This document shows positions 31,872 through 40,885 of a stretch of 64,000 bases of DNA, in pieces. The stretch spans positions 43,903-107,902 of the forward strand of contig JAQYPV010000003.1 in assembly GCA_028726605.1 (NCBI GenBank), read 5' to 3'. Under the pieces are notes generated by a model. It had not been told where the DNA came from and ran no database searches. It saw only the letters and a list, made by a program, of their open reading frames with translations. The translations under genes and the position numbers were made by a program. This DNA is from Peptoniphilaceae bacterium (lineage in GTDB: Bacteria > Bacillota > Clostridia > Tissierellales > Peptoniphilaceae). The first letter of the stretch is position 1, and each line of letters starts with the position of its first letter.

Positions 31872-32348
31872 ATGACAGTGGATCCAATCGAGAATCTGGA
31901 AGATGCGCGACGGCGCGTCGAACAATTGATAGAAAACTACAAGACCAATTTAGAACGATTGCATCGCTACTACACAGACGAGACGGTGCGTGAATGGGCG
32001 AGCGCCTTTTTCGCCCGCCTCACCCCTTACGACGTGACGCCGGAGCCGGAGGAACTCAGCGGCGAGGTGCCACTTACAGACGTGTTGGAGTTGGAGAAGA
32101 AAGCCGTATTTTCGGAGATGGACCGACTGAAGGCCGAGATTCAAGTGGTGAAACTGCTCATGCTCCAACTTCCGGATGTGGATTATGATTTGATTGCGTA
32201 TCGCTATTTTCAGGGTTACACGATTTCTCAAGTCTGTCAGACCTTATTCATCTCTCGCAGTACGTTTTATCGTCGGCACGACCTAATTCTCGACACCTTG
32301 GCGCTACACTATCACCACCTCTTCAGTCGCCATCAAATCATCACCTAG
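31872..32348 (+). CDS. Small helix-turn-helix protein, sigma-region-4/phage-activator-like
   Basis: 158 residues. The first 100 are charged and probably a helical/coiled coil domain; residues about 105-135 (DYDLIAYRYFQGYTISQVC, then LFISRSTFYRR) look like a sigma70 region 4 or ArpU/RinA-type phage late-gene activator helix-turn-helix. Binding site GGAAAGGAAC is weak but close. It stands alone, flanked by housekeeping genes, with no phage genes nearby, so it is either a domesticated phage regulator or an orphan. Family assignment is by pattern only. Confidence 0.55.
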   Translation: MTVDPIENLEDARRRVEQLIENYKTNLERLHRYYTDETVREWASAFFARLTPYDVTPEPEELSGEVPLTDVLELEKKAVFSEMDRLKAEIQVVKLLMLQLPDVDYDLIAYRYFQGYTISQVCQTLFISRSTFYRRHDLILDTLALHYHHLFSRHQIIT

Positions 32349-32417
32349 TTCATGAAAACGTGCACCCGTTCCGCATTCTATGCTATCCTAGGGACGAGAA
32401 ACAGATAGGAGACGGGG

Positions 32418-33158
32418 ATGCGTTTATTATTGATCCATCCAAACACGACGATGATGGCGTCTCTGGCGGAGTCGCTCAGTTATGACGGCTGGGAGGTGAT
32501 CCAAGCCTCCACATTGAAAAAGGCGAGGGAACGCATGGAACAAGGCGGGATTGATTTCTGCCTCATTCACGAGGGCGTGCCCGATGGAAACGTGCTGGAC
32601 TTCCACTCGCAATTCGAGCAACAGGATTACATACCGGCCATCGTACTGACGGAGAAGCCTTCCGTCCGCCAGACCGTTTTATTCTTGGAGTATGGCTATG
32701 ACGACGTCGTGCCCGGCGACGTGGACTTCATGGAGCTCAAGGCGCGCATGCGCGCCCGGATGCGACAGCGCCTTCAGAAGGCGGAGTCGACGAATCCCTT
32801 CATCTACGACATGGGCGCCTTCAAATTCGACTTGATGCGCCGCCTCGTGCAGACGGAGACGCAGAGTGCGCAGTTCACCTGTAAAGAGTTCGAAGTGCTC
32901 CTGCTTTTAGTGCAGGAGACCGGCCGCGTGCTCGACCGCGATACCATCTCGCTTGCCCTGTGGCAGGAACCGGATACGAAAGACCGCACGGTGGACGTGT
33001 ATATCAGGCGCATTCGAGATAAGTTGAGCGCCTTGGGACTGGACGAACTCATCGAGACGAAGTGGGGCGCTGGCTACTATTTCCGCCCCGTGGATCAGGC
33101 CCGGGAACTGTGGGAGACGTTAAAAGCGCCCGTGAAACCCAAACGAGAGCGGCCGTGA
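32418..33158 (+). CDS. Atypical OmpR-like response regulator with degenerate receiver
   Basis: 246 residues: receiver fold (1-120) plus winged-helix effector (about 130-225, ending KWGAGYYFRP). The phospho-acceptor position in the FCLIHEGVPDG segment is His51, the acidic pair after beta-1 is replaced by HPN, and the conserved Lys of the KP motif is missing (VVPGD). It cannot use normal Asp phosphorylation, so it is a phosphorylation-independent (orphan) regulator. No kinase gene is adjacent. GGAGACGGGG precedes the ATG. GTGA overlap with the pseudouridine synthase gene downstream. Confidence 0.8.
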   Translation: MRLLLIHPNTTMMASLAESLSYDGWEVIQASTLKKARERMEQGGIDFCLIHEGVPDGNVLDFHSQFEQQDYIPAIVLTEKPSVRQTVLFLEYGYDDVVPGDVDFMELKARMRARMRQRLQKAESTNPFIYDMGAFKFDLMRRLVQTETQSAQFTCKEFEVLLLLVQETGRVLDRDTISLALWQEPDTKDRTVDVYIRRIRDKLSALGLDELIETKWGAGYYFRPVDQARELWETLKAPVKPKRERP

Positions 33159-33889
33159 GGATTCGGCTGGACAAGCTCGTGGCGCATGCGGGCTTTGGCA
33201 CGCGCAAAGAAGTCAACGCTCTGATCCGCGCCGGTCGCGTGCGGGTCGAAGGCGACGTCGTCACCGTGCCGAAAACACAGGTCGACGCTGACGCGGCCAT
33301 CACCGTGGACGCGCAAGTCGTGTCCTATCGGCGTTACGCCTATTACATGTTGCACAAGCCTGCGGGCGTCATTTCGGCGACGCGCGACCGGCGGGAGACC
33401 GTGCTGGACCTCATCGACGCCCGGGATCAGAGGGGACGCGAGCTCTTTCCCGTGGGTCGACTCGACCGGGACACGACGGGGCTCGTCCTCCTCACCGATG
33501 ACGGGGCGCTCGCCCATGCGCTGCTTTCGCCCGGCCGTCACGTCCCCAAGACCTACCGCGCCACGCTCGATCGGCCACTGGATTCCTTTGGCAAAGAGCA
33601 ATTTCAAAACGGGATCTTGTTGTTGCCCGAGCACGTCGTGACGCAGCCGGCCGAAGTCGTGGAAGAAGAGGCGAACGTCTATCGCGTGACGCTGCACGAA
33701 GGCAAGTACCACCAGGTGAAGCGCATGTTCGCGCACTGCGGGTGCCACGTGGAGGCGCTATATCGCCTCTCGATGGGGCCGCTCGCCTTAGACCCCTCGC
33801 TCTTGCCGGGGGACTATCGGCCCCTCACGGAGGCCGAGATCGCGGCGCTCCGAGACGCCGTAAAGACACACAACGAAATGCAGAATTAG
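33155..33889 (+). CDS. Pseudouridine synthase, RsuA/RluB family
   Basis: 244 residues: S4 RNA-binding domain (2-48, RLDKLVAHAGFGTRKE) and catalytic domain with Asp104 in GRLDRDTTGL, then LLLTDDG-like 'LVLLTDDGAL' and KTYRATL. The GTG at 33155 overlaps the stop of the regulator gene. RsuA modifies 16S and RluB 23S rRNA; the length alone suggests RsuA-like, but I cannot decide. Confidence 0.9.
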   Translation: MRIRLDKLVAHAGFGTRKEVNALIRAGRVRVEGDVVTVPKTQVDADAAITVDAQVVSYRRYAYYMLHKPAGVISATRDRRETVLDLIDARDQRGRELFPVGRLDRDTTGLVLLTDDGALAHALLSPGRHVPKTYRATLDRPLDSFGKEQFQNGILLLPEHVVTQPAEVVEEEANVYRVTLHEGKYHQVKRMFAHCGCHVEALYRLSMGPLALDPSLLPGDYRPLTEAEIAALRDAVKTHNEMQN

Positions 33890-33901
33890 GAAGAGGATGG
33901 A

Positions 33902-34462
33902 ATGAACTACTATATCGCCGATTGCCACTTCGGTGATGCCGAGGTGATTGCGTTCAGCCATCGGCCGTTCCGCTCCGTAGAGGAAATGGACGAGGCCATG
34001 ATTGCGCGCTGGAATCGGACGGTCAAAGTGTCGGACGACGTCTACATCGTCGGCGACCTCATGTATCGCACTGACGATCCGGAAAAGTACCTGCGCCGAC
34101 TCAATGGCCGCTTACACCTCATTCTGGGCAATCACGACCGCCTATTGGAGTCCATGCCCGAGGCGCGCGCGCATTTTTGCGAGATGACGCAGTACGCCAC
34201 CATCCAAGATCACGGACATCGCATCGTCCTCTTTCACTATCCCATGATGGAATGGGAGGGCTACTATTACGGCACGTGGCACATCTACGGCCACATCCAC
34301 AATCACCCGTCGCTGACGCAGGAGCGCGTTAAAGCGCTCCCGAAGGCCCTCAACTGCGGAGCCGACGTCGTGGGATTCCGCCCCTGCACCTTCGACGAGC
34401 TGGTCGCCATCAACAAACGCGACGGCGCTCGTTCAAAATGTCCGCAAGGGGCGGTTCGCTAA
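33902..34462 (+). CDS. Metallophosphoesterase, small calcineurin-like
   Basis: 186 residues with Asp7/His9 (ADCHFGD), VGDLMY, LGNHDR, LFHYPMMEW and YGHIHNH, all ligands for a two-metal site. Similar to the small cytoplasmic phosphoesterases often annotated as YfcE/MJ0936 relatives. Starts 12 bases after the pseudouridine synthase. Its stop codon is one base from the stop of the converging helicase gene. Substrate unknown. Confidence 0.85.
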   Translation: MNYYIADCHFGDAEVIAFSHRPFRSVEEMDEAMIARWNRTVKVSDDVYIVGDLMYRTDDPEKYLRRLNGRLHLILGNHDRLLESMPEARAHFCEMTQYATIQDHGHRIVLFHYPMMEWEGYYYGTWHIYGHIHNHPSLTQERVKALPKALNCGADVVGFRPCTFDELVAINKRDGARSKCPQGAVR

Positions 34463-34463
34463 T

Positions 34464-36338
34464 TTATTCTTTCGTTTTGATTTTCGCCTGCTCGCTCACT
34501 TCGTCGATGAACTGCGAATGGCCCACATGGGCGCCGTTCACGGTTTCACGCCCCAGTAGCCTCAGGTTCGTTTTGGCCCGCGTCATCCCCACGTAAAAGA
34601 GACGACGCTCCTCTTCCATGAGGCGGGGATAGCCGTTCAACTCGGCGTCGATGGCGTTCATGTTAGGAAATTCGGTCTGAATGAGGTCGACCATCCAGAC
34701 CGTTTCGTACTCTAGGCCCTTGGCGCGATGGATGGTGGAGAGCGTGAGCGGCGTCTCGCTCTGTTGCGCGAGCATCAGGTGCTGGGCGAGGGCGTCCAGG
34801 CGGGCGAAGAATGCGTCGAACTGCGGCGTGGCCTTGGCGATGAAGCGGCACGTCTCCAGGACGCGCTGGTCGGCGCGCGCGCTCTTAGCCTTGCGGCGGG
34901 CGTGTTCGTTGAGGTAATCACCGTAGCCCATGAGGTGCTCGATGGTGTCGATGGCCTGCTCCGGCTTCAGCCGCAGCAGGGTGTGAAATTGATGGTCGAG
35001 CGCCTCGATCTTCTCCCGATAGAATGTGTTTTGCGTACCGGGAAGGGCCAGGAGCCGGTCCCAGACGCTCTCGTTCGGATCGTCCGCGCGGATGGCCTGG
35101 AGGAAGTCGCGCTTCAAATAGCTGTTGAGCTTGTAGTAGATGCGCGAAAAAGCGTCAACGTCTGTGGGATCTTGAGCCAACGCGAAGAAGTCTTCGATGT
35201 CGCGCACGATGGGATGATGGCGCAGCGCAAAAGGATCGGTTTGTGTGTCAAAGGGGATGTGCGCGCGTTCCAGCGCGTCGGCCAAGGCAAAACACGTGAG
35301 GTTGTTGCGATAGAGGATGGCGACGTCGCCACGCGAGAGGTCACCCTGGAGTTCTGCCACGAGTTTCTCCATCTCCTGCTCTAGCGAGCGCACCAAGACG
35401 ACGCGCGTCTTCTCGGGCGACTTCATCTGGGTGCTGGGGAACTTGGCATAGCGCCTTCGATTTTTGCCGATGAGGCCGGCAGACAGGCGCACGATGTTGC
35501 GCGTGGAACGGTAATTGTCCTGCATGACGATGGTTTCGGCGTTCGGATAGGCGCTCCGGAAGGCCAGCAGCAGTTCGGGGTCGGCCCCGCGAAAACTGTA
35601 GATGGCCTGATCGTCGTCGGCCACGATGAAGAGGTTGTGCTGCGGCGCGGCGAAAAGCCGGATCAGCTGCCACTGGAGGCGCGAGGTGTCTTGGGCCTCG
35701 TCGATTTGAAAATACGCAAATTGTGTTTGCAGGCGCGTGCGCAAGGCCACGTCGCGATCCAAGAGCGTCAGCGTTTCCCAGAGCATGTCGTCGTAGTCGA
35801 TGAGGCCGTGGCTATTCTTAAACGCGCGGTAGGCCCGTTGCAACTCCGGAAAATGAGCCAGCGAGATGCCGGTCTGCTTGCGGTAGTCCTCGTAGGAGAT
35901 GAGGGCGTTTTTCAGATAGCTGTCGATTTGAAAAAACGCGTCCAAATCCTCGTCGCGCATGGCGCGATGGGTGAGATCGCGGTAGAGCGTCCGCACGACG
36001 CGGTATTTATTGTACGCGTCCGAATTTTCGATGAGCTGCAAGGGGCGATGCCGACGCGCCGCTTCCTGCCGTAAGATGCGGTAGCAAAAGGCGTGGATCG
36101 TCGAAAAGGTGAGGCCATCCGTGGCGCCGAAGCGGGCGACGTAGCGCGCTTTCATGTCCAGGGCCTGGCGCCTGGAGAAAGTGAGCGAGGCGATGGCGCG
36201 TGGCGACACGCCGGCCTCGATGAGACGGCGCAGTCGGGCCAGGATGACCGTCGTCTTGCCCGCGCCGGGAACGGCGAGGACGAGACAGGGACCGTCTTGA
36301 TGGTCAATGGCCTGTTGTTGGGCTTCGGTGAATGGCAT
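34464..36338 (-). CDS. UvrD/PcrA-like superfamily 1 DNA helicase
   Basis: 624 residues on the minus strand. SF1A motifs in order: AVPGAGKTT (22-30), LTFSRRQA, FQIDEAQDTS, ADDDQAIYSFRGADPELL, NYRST, LSTIHRAKGLEYETVW and YVGMTRAK. It is shorter than PcrA/UvrD (about 720) because the C-terminal tail is missing. The ATG at 36338 follows AAAGGAGCGCCT; an in-frame ATG 21 bases upstream would include that site. Expected role: DNA repair or removal of protein barriers. Single-gene transcription unit facing the phosphoesterase gene. Confidence 0.9.
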   Translation of the reverse strand: MPFTEAQQQAIDHQDGPCLVLAVPGAGKTTVILARLRRLIEAGVSPRAIASLTFSRRQALDMKARYVARFGATDGLTFSTIHAFCYRILRQEAARRHRPLQLIENSDAYNKYRVVRTLYRDLTHRAMRDEDLDAFFQIDSYLKNALISYEDYRKQTGISLAHFPELQRAYRAFKNSHGLIDYDDMLWETLTLLDRDVALRTRLQTQFAYFQIDEAQDTSRLQWQLIRLFAAPQHNLFIVADDDQAIYSFRGADPELLLAFRSAYPNAETIVMQDNYRSTRNIVRLSAGLIGKNRRRYAKFPSTQMKSPEKTRVVLVRSLEQEMEKLVAELQGDLSRGDVAILYRNNLTCFALADALERAHIPFDTQTDPFALRHHPIVRDIEDFFALAQDPTDVDAFSRIYYKLNSYLKRDFLQAIRADDPNESVWDRLLALPGTQNTFYREKIEALDHQFHTLLRLKPEQAIDTIEHLMGYGDYLNEHARRKAKSARADQRVLETCRFIAKATPQFDAFFARLDALAQHLMLAQQSETPLTLSTIHRAKGLEYETVWMVDLIQTEFPNMNAIDAELNGYPRLMEEERRLFYVGMTRAKTNLRLLGRETVNGAHVGHSQFIDEVSEQAKIKTKE

Positions 36339-36409
36339 AGGCGCTCCTTTCGCTTTCATTGTAGTCGATGCCGAGGGATTCTGCAGGCGAGGAAAAGGCG
36401 AAAAAGGAT

Positions 36410-36439
36410 TTGCCAGGATCGCCTTTTTTGTGATATATT
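36410..36439 (+). promoter_or_regulatory. Promoter of tRNA-Leu(CAA)
   Basis: TTGCCA (36410-36415), 18 bases, TATATT (36434-36439) with TG one base upstream (extended -10). Divergent from the helicase gene. Confidence 0.8.
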
Positions 36440-36454
36440 GGAACGCGTCAAAAC

Positions 36455-36537
36455 GCTGGTGTGTCGGAATGGCAGACGAGACAGACTCAAAATCTGTTGT
36501 GGGTAACCGCGTGTGGGTTCAAGTCCCACCACCAGCA
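36455..36537 (+). tRNA. tRNA-Leu (CAA)
   Basis: Class II tRNA, acceptor GCTGGTG/CACCAGC, anticodon loop CTCAAAA, long variable arm. CCA not encoded. Monocistronic, with its own promoter and terminator. Confidence 0.96.
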
Positions 36538-36541
36538 TCGC

Positions 36542-36568
36542 GAACGGCTTCGGCCGTTCTTTTTTTTT
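36542..36568 (+). terminator. Terminator of tRNA-Leu(CAA)
   Basis: GAACGGC-TTCG-GCCGTTC stem-loop (36542-36559) with nine following T. Confidence 0.95.
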
Positions 36569-36631
36569 GCTTTTTTTTCAACTATGATTTTTCGTCCGTT
36601 TCCTCTATCATGGAAAGAAAGGAGGGAGTCG

Positions 36632-39301
36632 ATGACACAGAAAAAACCGGTTTTTTTGATGATCGACGGGTCCAGTCTGTTGTTTCGGGCCTTTTATGCC
36701 ATTCGCCACTTGACGACGCGGGACGGCGTCTTCACCAACGGCGTCTACGGCTTTTTGAATATGTTCTGGGCCGCCCGGGAGCAGGTGCATCCCGACTACA
36801 TTTTGGTGGCCTTTGACCGAGCAGAAAAGACGGTGCGTGCGGAGGAATACGCCGCGTACAAGGGCACGCGCGAGGAGACGCCATCCGAACTCTCCGCGCA
36901 GTTCGGCATGACGCGAGATGTGCTGGAGGCGATGGGGATTTTCTCCGTGGACATGGCCGGGTACGAGGCGGACGACATCATCGGCACGGCCTCCAGGCGC
37001 GCCGCGGCAGAGGGCATGACCTCTGTGCTCTTGACGGGCGATCGCGACTACTTTCAACTGGTGGACGATCAGACCACGGTGCTCTACACCAAGCGGGGCA
37101 TCAGTTCGCTCGAAGTGGTGGACCTGGACTACATCGACGTGCACTACGGGGTGACGCCGGCGGGACTCATCGAAGTCAAGGGACTCATGGGCGACGCGTC
37201 GGACAACATCCCTGGCATCTCCGGGGTGGGTGAGAAGACGGCCTTAAAGCTCATCCGTGAGTTTGGAACCATTGAAGGCATCTATCAGAACTTGGACGCC
37301 GTCTCCGGGAAAAAACTTAAAGAGCGTCTCGAGGAGGGCCGCGACGTCGCGCTCATGAGTCGGCGGCTAGGTACGATTTTGCGCGATTTGGATCTGCCCT
37401 TTGCACTGGAGGACTGCCGCCCGCAAAAGCCGGATGCGGATCGCCTGAGAACGCTCTTCGACCGTCTGGAATTCGATTCGCTTGCGGCGCGCTTTGGCCT
37501 CAATCAGAGCGAGGCGCGGACGGTGGAGGCGAACGAGGCTCTCGCCGTCGCCCCCGCGGACTACGCGAATTGGGTCGAGCGTCTTCAAGACGAAGAGACG
37601 CTCGTGGTGGCGCTCTTGGCAGACGACGAGGCGTACCTCTTGCATGAGCCCGTGGCCTGCATCTTACGGGGCCCTTCTCAAGAGACAGCCCTCATCGACC
37701 TTCGAGAGGATCCGGAGGCCTTTTGTGCGGCCTTCGGTTCGCTCTTCGCGGATCCGGATCGGCTGTTGGTGGGATACGACATCAAGGCGACGCTCGTCCT
37801 CATGAACGCCTTGGGCCTCGACGTGAAGGCGCGCTATGAAGACGTCATGCTGATGGAGTATCTCTTGGATCCCAATCGGTCGAGCTATGATGCGGCGCAC
37901 CTCACGGAGCGGATCTTCGGGCACGCCGGCGTGGCGCTGGACGACGTTTTGGGCAAGGGCAAGAAACGCGTGGCGTTTTCCGCAGCGGACGAGGTGGAGC
38001 GGCGTCGCTATGCGGCGTCTTGGGCGGAGACGGTACAAGAGGCGCGGCCTCTCCTGCGAGATGAACTCGAGCGCAAAGGGATGCGTCTGCTGTTCGACTG
38101 CATCGAAAATCCACTCGTGCGCGTGCTGGCCGACATGGAGATCGTGGGCGTGGCCGTGGACGAGGCCGTGCTCGACGCCTTGGATCAGGAGTACGCCCAG
38201 CAATTGGAAGCCGTGGAGCGCGAGGTCTATGAGGATGCCGGGGAGACGTTCAACATCCAGTCTCCGAAGCAGTTGGGCGACATCCTCTTTGAGAAATTAG
38301 GGCTTCCTCATGGCAAGAAGACCAAGACCGGTTACTCCACTAATGCCGAAGTACTCGAAAAGTTGAAGGGCGCGCACCCCATCGTGCAGCACGTGCTGGA
38401 ATATCGGAAGTTGTCCAAACTGAAGTCCACGTACATCGAAGGGCTGCGCGCGCACATCGCTTCGGACGGGCGAATTCATTCCACCTTCCGCCAAAATGTG
38501 GCGGCGACGGGGCGCCTGTCGTCGACCGACCCCAACTTGCAGAACATCCCCGTGCGCACGGAAGAGGGGCGAAAACTGCGCGCTGTCTTCGTGGCCGAAG
38601 AGGGCCAGGTCTTGGTGGACTCGGACTACTCGCAAATCGAGTTGCGCATTTTGGCGTCGCTTTCGGGAGATGCCACGATGCAAAAGGCGTTTGAGGAAGG
38701 GCTGGACATCCACCGCAAGACGGCGGCGGAGGTGAATCACATCGCGCCCGAGGATGTGACGCCTCTGCAGCGCGCCTACGCCAAGGCCGTCAATTTTGGC
38801 ATCATCTACGGCATTAGCGACTACGGGCTGTCACAGGATCTGGGCATCTCCCGTCAGGAGGCGCGCGAGTACATCGAGACGTACAAAGACACTTATCCCG
38901 CCATCCGCACTTACATGGACAACGTCGTGGAAGAGGCCAAGCGCGACGGCGTCGTCACGACATTTTACGGGCGCAAGCGGCCCATTCCGGAGCTTCAGAG
39001 CAAAAACTTCAATCTCAGGAGTTTCGGCGAGCGCATCGCCTTGAACACGCCCATTCAGGGCACCGCGGCGGACGTCATGAAAATCGCCATGATCCGAGTC
39101 GCCGAGGGCCTCAAAGACGCGGGTCTCCATGCGCACATCGTCCTTCAGATTCACGACGAGCTCATCGTCGAAGCGCCGGAGAGCGAACGCGAAGAGGCGG
39201 CGCGTATCCTCAATGAGCGCATGGAGTCCATCGACGACTTCGACGTGAAACTCGTGGCGGATCAGAGTGCGGGGAAGAGCTGGCTGGACGCGAAGTCGTG
39301 A
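36632..39301 (+). CDS. polA: DNA polymerase I
   Basis: 889 residues. N-terminal 5'-3' exonuclease domain (MIDGSSLLFRAFYAIRH; GYEADDIIGT; GDASDNIPGI), a degenerate central domain in which I cannot find the DxE exonuclease site of proofreading Pol I, and the polymerase domain with motif A VDSDYSQIELRILA, motif B KAVNFGIIYG and motif C QIHDELIVE. Thus a non-proofreading polymerase for Okazaki fragment processing and repair, as in most Bacillota. AAGGAGGG sets the ATG at 36632, not the earlier frame that crosses the tRNA. Confidence 0.97.
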   Translation: MTQKKPVFLMIDGSSLLFRAFYAIRHLTTRDGVFTNGVYGFLNMFWAAREQVHPDYILVAFDRAEKTVRAEEYAAYKGTREETPSELSAQFGMTRDVLEAMGIFSVDMAGYEADDIIGTASRRAAAEGMTSVLLTGDRDYFQLVDDQTTVLYTKRGISSLEVVDLDYIDVHYGVTPAGLIEVKGLMGDASDNIPGISGVGEKTALKLIREFGTIEGIYQNLDAVSGKKLKERLEEGRDVALMSRRLGTILRDLDLPFALEDCRPQKPDADRLRTLFDRLEFDSLAARFGLNQSEARTVEANEALAVAPADYANWVERLQDEETLVVALLADDEAYLLHEPVACILRGPSQETALIDLREDPEAFCAAFGSLFADPDRLLVGYDIKATLVLMNALGLDVKARYEDVMLMEYLLDPNRSSYDAAHLTERIFGHAGVALDDVLGKGKKRVAFSAADEVERRRYAASWAETVQEARPLLRDELERKGMRLLFDCIENPLVRVLADMEIVGVAVDEAVLDALDQEYAQQLEAVEREVYEDAGETFNIQSPKQLGDILFEKLGLPHGKKTKTGYSTNAEVLEKLKGAHPIVQHVLEYRKLSKLKSTYIEGLRAHIASDGRIHSTFRQNVAATGRLSSTDPNLQNIPVRTEEGRKLRAVFVAEEGQVLVDSDYSQIELRILASLSGDATMQKAFEEGLDIHRKTAAEVNHIAPEDVTPLQRAYAKAVNFGIIYGISDYGLSQDLGISRQEAREYIETYKDTYPAIRTYMDNVVEEAKRDGVVTTFYGRKRPIPELQSKNFNLRSFGERIALNTPIQGTAADVMKIAMIRVAEGLKDAGLHAHIVLQIHDELIVEAPESEREEAARILNERMESIDDFDVKLVADQSAGKSWLDAKS

Positions 39302-39371
39302 GGGATGGCTGACAAGCGTCGTTAAAAAGGTTACAATACAGGAAAAGGGGCGCGGCCCCGGAGGAGGGGGT

Positions 39372-39974
39372 ATGGAGCGCATCGTCATCACAGGGGGCAT
39401 AGCTTCGGGCAAGTCGACGGTGACGCGCTATTTGCGCGAACGCGGCGAGGTCGTGCTGGACGCCGATGCCATCTACCACCGGATGATCGGCCAGATGTCG
39501 CCGCTTACGACGGCGCTTTCCGATGCCTTTGGGACGGAGGTGCTCGCGACGGGCGGCGGAGTCGACCGACGGGTCCTTTCCGCACGCGTCGTCTCCGATC
39601 CCGACGCTCTCAAAAAGCTGGAAGACATCACGCATCCGGCCATTTTTGAGGCCCTCGCAGCCGAGGCCGAGGCGTGGGAGCGCCGCGGACTGGAGCGCCT
39701 TTTCTTGGATCTGCCGCTCTACTTCGAGACGATTTACCATGCGCCCCCTCTTCACGTGGACGCCGTCTGGGTGGTGAGCGTCTCTTTCGACACCCAGCTT
39801 TCTCGCCTCATGGCGCGGGAAGCCATGAGCGAAGCAGAGGCGCGGGCGCGCATCGCCTTGCAGATGCCGCTCGTGGAAAAAGCGAGACGGGCGGATGTCG
39901 TCATCCGCAACGACGGAACGGAAGCCGAACTGATCGGTCAGCTGAACACCCTTTTACAAGGAGAAGGCCAATGA
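39372..39974 (+). CDS. coaE: Dephospho-CoA kinase
   Basis: 200-residue P-loop kinase that makes the last step of coenzyme A synthesis. GGIASGKST at residues 8-16, VLDADAIYH after it, DLPLYFE in the lid region. GGAGGAGGGGG directly upstream fixes the ATG at 39372. Sits between polA and a lytic transglycosylase; polA-(mutM)-coaE order is widespread in Bacillota. Confidence 0.93.
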   Translation: MERIVITGGIASGKSTVTRYLRERGEVVLDADAIYHRMIGQMSPLTTALSDAFGTEVLATGGGVDRRVLSARVVSDPDALKKLEDITHPAIFEALAAEAEAWERRGLERLFLDLPLYFETIYHAPPLHVDAVWVVSVSFDTQLSRLMAREAMSEAEARARIALQMPLVEKARRADVVIRNDGTEAELIGQLNTLLQGEGQ

Positions 39975-40648
39975 AAGCCATCGGGAAGATTTTCCACACA
40001 CTGCTACGTATCCTCAGAAACCTCTTGATCTTCTTGGTGCTCATGGTGGTGCTGGCGTTTTTGGCGGCCTTTTTCATGGTCTATCGCGGGGAGAGAAACT
40101 ATCCGGTGCATTACGGAGACGCCATCACTGCGGTTGCCGAGGAAGCGGGGCTTTCGCCACATCTCATTCTGGGCGTGGTGAAGTCGGAGAGCAATTTTGA
40201 CGCCGACGTGGTCGCCTCCGACGGCGGCGAGGGACTCATGCAACTCATGCCAGACGCCGTGGACTTCATGGCCGATCGCCTCGACGAAGACGCGTCGACG
40301 TGGGATCTCAAGGATCCCGAAACCAATCTGCGTGTGGGCAGTCTCTACCTCTCTTATCTCGTGAGCCGCTACCAGTCGGAAGACTTGGCCATCGTGGCGT
40401 ACAACGCCGGCATGTCAAACGTGGACGAGTGGCTCAAAGACGGGATCATCGACTGGGATTACCGCTCCATGCAGAACATTCCCTACGCCGTGCCGCGCAA
40501 ATACGTTAAACGCGTCAACGAGGCGCAAGAGGTCTACGAAACCTTCTATCCCGATGAAATTCCTGACGATTCGTCGGAGTACGACCGCTTGAACCTGGCG
40601 TTTCATCACCTCTTAAACGCCGTGAACCGCTACCTGCCCGTGTTTTAG
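39971..40648 (+). CDS. Membrane-anchored lytic transglycosylase (SLT family)
   Basis: 225 residues: one N-terminal membrane anchor (about 15-37), then a lysozyme-like SLT domain with catalytic Glu73 in VKSESNFD, GGEGLMQLMP, and IVAYNAGMSNV. It cleaves peptidoglycan glycan strands outside the membrane. Overlaps coaE by four bases; the polA/coaE/SLT arrangement is a known clostridial gene string. Ends 19 bases before a tRNA promoter. Confidence 0.92.
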   Translation: MKAIGKIFHTLLRILRNLLIFLVLMVVLAFLAAFFMVYRGERNYPVHYGDAITAVAEEAGLSPHLILGVVKSESNFDADVVASDGGEGLMQLMPDAVDFMADRLDEDASTWDLKDPETNLRVGSLYLSYLVSRYQSEDLAIVAYNAGMSNVDEWLKDGIIDWDYRSMQNIPYAVPRKYVKRVNEAQEVYETFYPDEIPDDSSEYDRLNLAFHHLLNAVNRYLPVF

Positions 40649-40666
40649 GTGTTTTTCTTCCTTTGT

Positions 40667-40695
40667 TTGACACGTAAGGGCAAAATGCTTATACT
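40667..40695 (+). promoter_or_regulatory. Promoter of tRNA-Leu(GAG)
   Basis: TTGACA (40667-40672), 17 bases, TATACT (40690-40695): the same combination as the promoter of the large tRNA cluster. Confidence 0.93.
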
Positions 40696-40708
40696 GGTAA
40701 GGTCACTT

Positions 40709-40792
40709 GCAGAAGTGGTGGAATAGGTAGACACGCCATCTTGAGGGGGTGGTGAGCGATCGCTTGTGTGGGTTCGAATCCCATCTTCTGCA
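40709..40792 (+). tRNA. tRNA-Leu (GAG)
   Basis: Class II tRNA, acceptor GCAGAAG/CTTCTGC. The anticodon stem CCATC/GGTGG contains one U-G pair and the loop TTGAGGG gives anticodon GAG. CCA not encoded. Confidence 0.93.
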
Positions 40793-40797
40793 TCACG

Positions 40798-40824
40798 GCC
40801 GGTCCGCTTCGGGCCGGCTTTTTT
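40798..40824 (+). terminator. Terminator of tRNA-Leu(GAG)
   Basis: GC-rich stem 40798-40805/40811-40818, then six T. Confidence 0.92.
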
Positions 40825-40885
40825 GTGCTTTTCGCCAACGTGGCGGCGGAAAACGTTCGCGTCACGCTGCCCGGCGGAGCGGTTG

